A DNA stretch of 10,951 bases, taken from contig JAKIUD010000088.1 in NCBI GenBank assembly GCA_021647765.1, positions 1-10,951 on the forward strand. The letters are read 5' to 3'. The DNA comes from Desulfuromusa sp. Lineage in GTDB: Bacteria; Desulfobacterota; Desulfuromonadia; Desulfuromonadales; Geopsychrobacteraceae. Positions within the stretch are counted from its first letter, which is position 1; each line of letters begins with the position of its first letter. Position numbers and translations under genes: made by a program. The notes below the pieces were generated by a model. It did not search any database. It worked only from the letters and a program-made list of their open reading frames with translations, and was not told the DNA's origin. Below are positions 1 through 7,700 of this stretch, one piece after another.

Positions 1-490
1 AGCCGATCATGACGAGATGGGAATCATTAATCTTGGTTCCGATCAAACAAGCTGGCAACTGGCTTATACCTCATTCCCCGAGGGGACAACCAATAACTCA
101 CCGTTTTTCAGCACACCACTTCCCGCCGTTGCCCCGCATTTATCGGTCACTGGCGGCGATTCCAATGATTTTCTGTTCGGCTTTCAAAGCCATGATCATA
201 TCGATGGCGGAGACGGCAGTGACGTCATCATGGGTTACCTTGGTTCCTGGGGTGGCACCGAATTCACCATGACCGGCCCGCTGGAAGGCGATTTGATTGA
301 AGGTGGCAGCGGCAATGACTGGATTCAGGGCAGTGGCGGTGATGATCAGCTGTTTGGTGGGGAGGATAACGATATTATTCAGAGTTATGACGGTGAGGAT
401 TATCTCTCCGGCGATGCCGGTAATGATGTTCTGGCCGGTGGCGCTTATGACGCTGTTCTGGAAAGTGGCACAGGTGATGATATGTTGGGA
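1..490 (+). repeat. Direct repeat copy 1 (RTX module)
   Basis: This copy matches 3824 to about 4312 in the large RTX gene, in the same orientation and frame, without visible indels until near the end. Bases 1-127 are identical to 3824-3950. From base 128 the copies differ at roughly one base in nine or ten, mostly at third codon positions. The left boundary is not visible because the repeat runs into the window edge. Confidence 0.93.
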
Positions 491-592
491 GATACTGTCA
501 AGGATAGAAAACCAACAACCTTCCCAAGATTTCAAAAAGCGTTTGACAACAATCAGCAAAGAAACTACGCTGGCAACGTTACATTCTCATGA
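2..592 (+). CDS. RTX calcium-binding protein, 3' fragment (5' end outside window)
   Basis: The reading frame is open from the left edge, so the gene begins upstream; the first ATG inside (17) is not a credible start because the homology begins before it. The translation has RTX-type nonapeptides (GGDGSDVIM, GGSGNDWIQ, GSGGDDQLF, GGEDNDIIQ) around a non-RTX stretch with LGSWGGTEFTM. It is nearly identical in protein sequence to residues about 700-860 of the large lipase-RTX protein downstream. Similarity stops after GTGDDMLGDT (about base 490), and the last 32 or so residues, ending NVTFS, resemble neither RTX repeats nor the C-terminal secretion region of the large protein. I infer a truncated RTX gene, probably the remnant of a tandem paralogue, whose own secretion signal is gone. 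It could still be a short expressed protein; its N-terminal domain cannot be seen. Confidence 0.7.
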   Translation, partial: ADHDEMGIINLGSDQTSWQLAYTSFPEGTTNNSPFFSTPLPAVAPHLSVTGGDSNDFLFGFQSHDHIDGGDGSDVIMGYLGSWGGTEFTMTGPLEGDLIEGGSGNDWIQGSGGDDQLFGGEDNDIIQSYDGEDYLSGDAGNDVLAGGAYDAVLESGTGDDMLGDTVKDRKPTTFPRFQKAFDNNQQRNYAGNVTFS

Positions 593-618
593 AAATGTAT
601 GCTGTCCTGGAGGGGGAT

Positions 619-741
619 ATGCAAACAAGAAGTTCAAATATCAGCCCATTTTTGGTCAGGAATTATCCTGAGCCGGAGATGGGCTGTTTGCGTTTTGGGG
701 CTGAGAAGCGTTTCTCTGCTGATGCGATATTGAAAAATTAA
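619..741 (+). CDS. Possible small ORF, 40 residues, unknown
   Basis: The ATG at 619 sits behind a purine-rich ribosome binding site (GGAGGGGG, about 609-616) and opens a 40-codon frame ending at TAA 739-741. The frame also stays open upstream to an ATG at 589. The peptide begins MQTRSSNISPFLVRN and ends DAILKN. It has no signal peptide, membrane segment or motif that I recognise. It starts MQT, as the large lipase-RTX gene does, and that gene also has a strong ribosome binding site; this may be chance or a decayed relic of a duplicated gene start. The ribosome binding site is the only real support. Confidence 0.22.
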   Translation: MQTRSSNISPFLVRNYPEPEMGCLRFGAEKRFSADAILKN

Positions 742-772
742 CACAACAACCTGACAACGACAGGCGGTAAAT

Positions 773-1735
773 ATGGGAATTGCTCTATTAATAGTGTGTC
801 TTGGCTACCTTATCCTGGCAGCTATCATCTTCTTCATTACGAAAAAGCTGGTCAAATCAAAAAAAATCGTCGTTCTGGTAGCTTTGGTGTTGATTCTTTA
901 TCCTTTCAGACGGGTGATCTTTTACCAGACTCTATTCTACTTCTACGACCGCACTCCCTTGCAGGAGATCTACCAAACCGTTGAAAGTCCTGAATCTGTT
1001 TACTGGGAAGACAACGTCTGGCCCGGATTCGATGCGTATGGTCGCCACTGGATGGTCAAGAATTATCTGGATGGAGTTTATCTGAAAGTTCTGGCTCTCA
1101 ATGGTGATGATGGGAAGATTTATCTTTATCGCGCAACGGCGAAGGACTTTGTGAAAAGCAATAAGATGCGTCCAGCAGTTCAAGAAGCAAAAGAACTGCA
1201 TGATCAGGCTTTTGCTGATGCTGGGAACCGATTAACAAAAGAGGTTGCTGCTTATCGACGACTCTATTTAGATATACTTACCGAATTTCGAAATCTACGA
1301 AAAAAAGAGACAGTACCTATCTTCAAGCAACCTGAAATTTATTCTTCAAGTCAGAAACTACCACCCCTGAATTACAGGGTTGAATTCAACCTTCTGCCCA
1401 AATCTCTGGTTATCAACAATGACTTCGATATGCTCCATGCCGACCGGATCAGCATTATTGATGCAAAGAGCAATCAGGAAATCGCTTATTCGCAACGTTA
1501 TATGGCGCATGCGGGGTTTATGTCAAAGTTTAGTGGGGAACAGCCCAAGTTTGATTTTAAACTTGGTGATATCCAACCCTACAAATTTGATGACCGAGTG
1601 TTATTTGAGTATACAGGGTTAAAGGGTAGCTTTGAGTCAGTTAGGGCAGGATTGCGCCGGAGTAGTTATAATTTGTCACGTCTTGCCTGGGAAAGACAAT
1701 TTAAAAAACAAGGAGGGATAAACAATGCAAACTAA
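773..1735 (+). CDS. Membrane-anchored protein, unknown function, coupled to the lipase-RTX gene
   Basis: This 320-residue protein has two hydrophobic segments at its N terminus (about residues 4-24 and 31-48) separated by a lysine-rich turn (KKLVKSKK). A soluble remainder of about 270 residues follows, without further membrane spans and rich in Lys, Tyr and Asp. I recognise no catalytic motif. The stretch around residues 220-245, with ADRISIIDAKSNQEIAYSQR, recalls small membrane-anchored proteins found beside bacterial lipase effectors; this is memory-based resemblance, not a search result. The start ATG has a modest AGGCGG upstream. The 3' end overlaps the lipase-RTX gene by 11 bp and contains that gene's ribosome binding site, which points to translational coupling. 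The gene looks more AT-rich than its neighbours. An immunity protein or a lipase-specific chaperone would fit the position; the RxxFDY motif of known lipase foldases is not seen. Confidence 0.85.
   Translation: MGIALLIVCLGYLILAAIIFFITKKLVKSKKIVVLVALVLILYPFRRVIFYQTLFYFYDRTPLQEIYQTVESPESVYWEDNVWPGFDAYGRHWMVKNYLDGVYLKVLALNGDDGKIYLYRATAKDFVKSNKMRPAVQEAKELHDQAFADAGNRLTKEVAAYRRLYLDILTEFRNLRKKETVPIFKQPEIYSSSQKLPPLNYRVEFNLLPKSLVINNDFDMLHADRISIIDAKSNQEIAYSQRYMAHAGFMSKFSGEQPKFDFKLGDIQPYKFDDRVLFEYTGLKGSFESVRAGLRRSSYNLSRLAWERQFKKQGGINNAN
1710..1717 (+). promoter_or_regulatory. Strong ribosome binding site of the lipase-RTX gene
   Basis: AAGGAGGG lies 7 bases before the ATG at 1725, inside the last codons of the upstream gene. 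It fixes the start of the 2248-residue protein and implies that the two genes share a transcript. Confidence 0.8.
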
Positions 1736-4700
1736 TTCTGATTTGATCAAGAACATGGGGATATTGGCTGAAGAAGTTTATGACAATGATAATTTTCTTG
1801 TTGGTACTCCCATCAATGCTGATGGCACTATCTACACCGTCGTCGCCACCAGCGCAGACTTTGGCTTTTCTTCGGGTTTTCAGAGTATGTTGCTAGAAAG
1901 TGATGGTAAGTATATCTTCGCCTTCCGTGGTACTGAAACCGAGAGCGGTGTGTTGGAACTCTGGCGTGATCTTGCCATTACTGATATTGGAAATATGGGA
2001 ACTGGCACGGCTCCCCAGCAGATGAAAGACGCCATGTCTTTTGTCCATGAGATGAGGAACCAATATTCAGGTATCAATGCCACCAACACCACCTTCACCG
2101 GTCACAGTCTGGGCGGCTCACTAGCCAGTATGGCCAGCTATGTTTACGGTTTTGATGCCTACACCTACAACGGTTTCGGAATCAATAACATACTCTGGGA
2201 TGCGGATGATACCGGAGCTGTTGATCACCCCAACGAGATGACCCCGGATGAATTCGGTGGGTGGACTGATACCTATCAGACCCTTGGTGAGCATCTGGAA
2301 AGCTTGGGTGTCACGGTACAGGGAACAACCAACAAAACCAATAATATCATCCATGTTGGCTATTCTCGTTCTGATCTTGTCGGCGGCATTCTCACCGATA
2401 TTATCTCCGGGCAGATAGGGGACACCCATTTTGTTGTCAACCACACCGGGGATAGCGGTGGTGGGCTGGACAACCATGACAAAGCAAAGCTCAATGAAAG
2501 TATCGCTATTTATAATAATATCCTGACCCTTTTTCCGGCTCAGGATTACGCTTCTTTGACGGAAATATTGAACCCCATTTATCCTGAAGATCAGAAGGTT
2601 GAACGCTTCCTCACCAGCCTTGGTGAAATAGTTGCTGCCGTAACTGTTGACAACCATGTTACCTGGTCGGAAAACATCAAAGCTACCAACATTACCAATC
2701 TCACCCTCGAAGACCTGACCGACATCAGCGCCACCAGCCTGGAAAACCAAGCCACCAACCCCGCCTACCTCTACGCCCTACTCAACCTCAACCCCTTTGC
2801 CATCACCGGAGCCGATTACAACCTCCTCAATATCGACGGCGAATTGGATATAGACAACTATTCCGGGCAATTCATCAAAGACCGCGCAGCCTTTCTGTAT
2901 TACACCATGCCCGATCATGATAACCTCGACTCCATCCGCTACGAACAACGCGGAAAAGATGGTTTTGTTGTAAACGACAACGAACAGAGCAGCATCCCCT
3001 CAAACTATATTTTTGGCACAAAAGAACACGACGATATCATGGGGGATCAGAATGAAGACCACCTCTACGGTATGGGTGGGGATGATACCCTGTCCGGTCA
3101 AGGCGGCGATGACATCATCGAAGGTGGTAAAGGACGTGACACCATGGACGGCGGCACAGGAGAAGACACTTTCTTCGTTCAGGGTACCGACACCGACTAC
3201 GACATCTTCAACGGTGGAGCAGGGGAATACCAGGACACCATCCGTGGCAGTTCGGGAGATGACACCATCCGGGTACACGAGTTCACGGCTGATAATTCCA
3301 TTGAGCGGATCATTGGTAACGGTGGTGAAAATGTCATCGCCGGAACCGATATGGCTGACACCATCGATCTGTCCGCTACCCAACTGATCGGCATCGACCG
3401 GATCGAAGGTGGTGGCGGTCAGGATATCATCACCGGTTCCGCCGGAGCCGATACTATTTACGGTGGCTCACAGGGGTTGGTTGAAGATAATGCCATCGAT
3501 ACTCTGAAAGGCGGAGCAGGTCATGACATCTATCATATCGGCAATGGTGACATCATCAGCGATAGCGACAACCAAGGCACCATCTGGTTTAACGGCCAGC
3601 AGCTATCAAACCTGATATTCACCCGGCAAGGTGAAACCAGCGATATCTATAAAACTGATGACTACATGACCCGCCTTGATACTGCCACCAACACCCTCTC
3701 TATTTATGACCGTAATACCATGCACAACTTCACCATCGAGAATTTCACCAGCGGAAGTCTGGGTATTACTTTGGCGGATTACGTCGCGCCGCAGGACGTC
3801 TCCGATATCACCCTGGCCGGGACAGCCGATCATGACGAGATGGGAATCATTAATCTTGGTTCCGATCAAACAAGCTGGCAACTGGCTTATACCTCATTCC
3901 CCGAGGGGACAACCAATAACTCACCGTTTTTCAGCACACCACTTCCCGCCATTGCCCCTCATCTATCGGTCACTGGAGGTGATTCCGGCGATTTTCTATT
4001 TGGCTTCCAAAGCCATGATCATATCAATGGCGGGGATGGCAGTGACGTCATTATGGGTTACCTGGGTTCCTGGGGTGGCACCGAATTCACCATGACTGGC
4101 CCACTTGAAGGAGATTTGATTGAAGGTGGCAGCGGCAATGACTGGATTCAAGGCAGTGGTGGTGACGATCAGCTATCTGGCGGAGAGGATAACGATATTA
4201 TCCAGAGTTATGATGGAAAGGACTATCTTTCCGGCGATACCGGCAACGACGTTCTGGCCGGTGGCACCGATGATGCAATTCTGGAGGGTGGCGAAGGCAA
4301 TGACGCTCTGTTTGGTGATGGATATTTTACCGACTCAGTTAACGTCACTACGGACAATATCGACAGTTTTGGAATAACCTACACCTATGCCGATGCAGGC
4401 TATGCAATCGGTTACACCTCACTCAATTTCAACATCCACAATGATGCACCAGAGCCGGGTAATGACATTCTTTCCGGAGGGCTTGGACGTGATTGGCTTG
4501 ACGGCGGTGCAGGCAATGACATCCTGCTTGGTGGCGATAATGCCGATTCCTTATTCGGCGGTACCGGGGACGATCATCTCAGTGGTGGCACAGGTAATGA
4601 CTGGCTTGTCGGTGATAGCGGCGATCTGACCGGAACCGGCAACGACACCTTGTCAGGAGGAGTCGGTAACGACCTGCTCTACGGTCTTGGTGGCAATGAT

Positions 4701-7700
4701 GTCCTTCATGGAGACGCGGGCAATGACGATTTGTATGGCGGAGACGGAGCCGATATCCTGACGGGTGGCGATGACAGTGATTATCTCTCCGGAGGTGCCG
4801 GCAATGATATCCTTATTGGTGGTCGAGGTACGGATACTCTGGAGGGTGGAGCCGGAGTCGACAGATATATTCTATCGGCGGGCGATGGTGTCAACTGGAT
4901 TACCGACTCGGGAGAAAATATCATTGAATTTACGAGTGTTTCTTCGCTTGAGGAACTGTCGGTATCCTATGCAACCATAACTGATGGCGCTGCAACAATT
5001 GATCAAAATGGAAACAGTCTCTGGATTGAATACGGATCGGGAGACCTAGCGATTATAGAGGATGGGAGGGTGAACAGCTCACTTCAGTTTCTGCTCAGCG
5101 ATGGAACCATTCATAGTACTGTCGATATTCTGAATGTCGTAATAGACCGCATTCAGGGGGCCAGTGACGATGATATAATTTCTACAGGTGGTGGCAATGA
5201 TATTCTGTATGGCAATGAAGGAAATGATCAGCTCTATGGAGAGGATGATAATGACGCGCTGTATGGCGGTAGCGGGATAGACTTACTTTATGGCGGCACC
5301 GGAGATGACTATCTGGATGGTGGCACCGAAGATGATCAACTCTTTGGTGAAGAGGGGAATGATGAGCTGTTTGGCAATGCTGGAAATGATACGCTCGTCG
5401 GTGGAGCGGGTACTGATGTTTTGGAGGGTGGAGATGGAGATGATGAATATCAATTCAGCGTAGGTGACGGTACAGATTTCATTATGGATACCAGTGGAAC
5501 CAATGTGGTTCACTTCAACGATGCGACCGGGATTGAAGAATTACAATTGAGTTTTGTCGCCATTGGTGAAAACCAATCAGTGATAAATGATCCTTATGGA
5601 CAGGACATACGAATTGGCTATGCAGGTAGCGATGCAGTTGTAATTCAGGGTGGTCGTACTAATAACTCAATCAACTATACCTGGGGCGATGTTACCGTTA
5701 GCCATGACGAATTTATTGCTCAGGCAACGCGAGTATTACACGGTGCCTCGGGCAATGACTTTTTGCAAGGCGGCTCCGGCAATGATCGATTGTACGGCGA
5801 AGGAGGGGATGATTCTTTAACCGGTGGTGAGGGGGCTGACACCCTTGATGGTGGCATCGGCCATGATAAAGCATACTACTGGTCTTCTGATGCAGGAGTG
5901 ATCATCAATCTTGCAACCGGTGAGGCAAGCGGTGGCAGTGCCGAGGGTGATACCTTGATAAGTATAGAAGAGGTAGAAGGTTCTGCTTATTCCGATATTT
6001 TGATTGGATCGGACGGTGATGACCAGCTCAACGGTCGCGATGGTGATGATCAGCTGCTTGGAGGGGCAGGAGATGATATCTTGGTCATGAGCTCGGGGGA
6101 CGATACTCTTGATGGCGGAGATGGAAATGACACGATACATAGCAGCGGTTCGAACGTTAACCTGGAAACTGGCTTGGCCTTTTATACCCTCTCGTGGTCG
6201 CACGAATATCTTCCTGGAACCCCCATTACAACGCTTACCAATATTGAAAATGTTGAAGGCGGCCACAACCCCGATTACATAGTCGGGTCGAATGGAGCCA
6301 ATATTTTAAATGGGAACGATGAGCGTGACAGTCTGTTTGGCAGGGGAGGAAACGATACACTGAACGGTGGAAGAGGGACAGATTTTCTTGAAGGCGGAGC
6401 TGGTGCGGATATTCTGGATGGAGGTGTGAGTGAATGGGGGTATGGACTGTGGGATGGGCAGTGGGGATATAATTCAGACCAGCACACAGATACAGCGTCC
6501 TATGCTAATTCCCCTTCTGGTGTTACTGTTAACCTGGAAACCGGGGTCGGAACTGGTGGTGATGCTGAAGGTGATACTCTCATTGCAATTGAAGCTCTAG
6601 AGGGTTCCGAGTTTGATGATCGACTCACAGGTAATGCCGAAAATAATACGCTGAGTGGCCGAGCTGGAGCTGATACCCTGATTGGGGGGCTCGGCGATGA
6701 CCATTTTCATGTTGGAATTGAATCCGGCCATGACTGGATACTGGATACGGGCGGTATCGATACCCTGTATCTGGACGACAGCGCAACTCCGGCGGACATC
6801 CAGGTTGCTCGCGCAGGTGATAACGTCATCATTACCCTGGAAGATGCCAGTACGATTTTTATCGAAAATTGGGCTCTCCCCGAAAACCAGATCGAGTCTA
6901 TCCATTTTAACGATGGAACCGTCTTTTCAATCGAATCTTTATTGCTGGTTCCACAGGTTGAAGACTACGATCTCAATCTATTGGAAGATCAGCCCCTGAC
7001 CGGAACAATTGAGTTGAGAGGTGCAACTGAAGGGGTCAGTTTCACTATCGAGCAGAACAGCACTAACGGTATCTTTGCTCTCAGTTCTGATGGCAGCTGG
7101 AATTATCAACCTACCGAAAATTATCATGGTAGTGACACTGTCATTGTCAACGTCACCAACAGTACTGGCGGTACTGCCAATTCGACTATCAACCTGACCA
7201 TTGCACCCGTCAACGATGCACCGGTTATTGAAAGCACCGAAGAGCCCTATCAATTACTCGGTACTCTGATTCAAGAGGGGGATGTATCGGCATCCGATGT
7301 TGATGGTGATTCGCTGACTTATGCTGTTGATACATTACCGGAACACGGTTCTCTTGCTATCAATGCTACCGGGCACTGGATCTATACTGCCGAAGATAGC
7401 TATTGCGGGGCAGATACGGCAGTTATTGCCGTTGCTGATGGCAACGGTGGCACAGCGACAACAACCCTCGATTTCACTGTCAATGTCTATAGTGGCGGAG
7501 ACCTCACGATTGAGGGGGATGGCTCTGCCGGTCTATTGCTGGATGGCATCAGTAAAGATCAGCTCCATCTGACCCGTCAGGGTGACGATTTGAATATTAT
7601 GATCGACGAACAGGGAACCTTAACTTTAACAGATTACTTTACTGCCACCGAAAACGGTATTGATTGGCTGCAGACCACCGATGGCCCGGTGTATCTGGCC

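Noticed and set aside
656..671. Small palindrome TCAGGA-ATTA-TCCTGA
   Set aside because: The six-base stem has no T tract and no second copy; too weak to call an operator or terminator.
2121..2750. Reverse-strand open frame of 209 codons inside the lipase gene
   Set aside because: It lies wholly over the well-supported lipase and linker coding sequence, and its translation shows no known motif or ribosome binding site.
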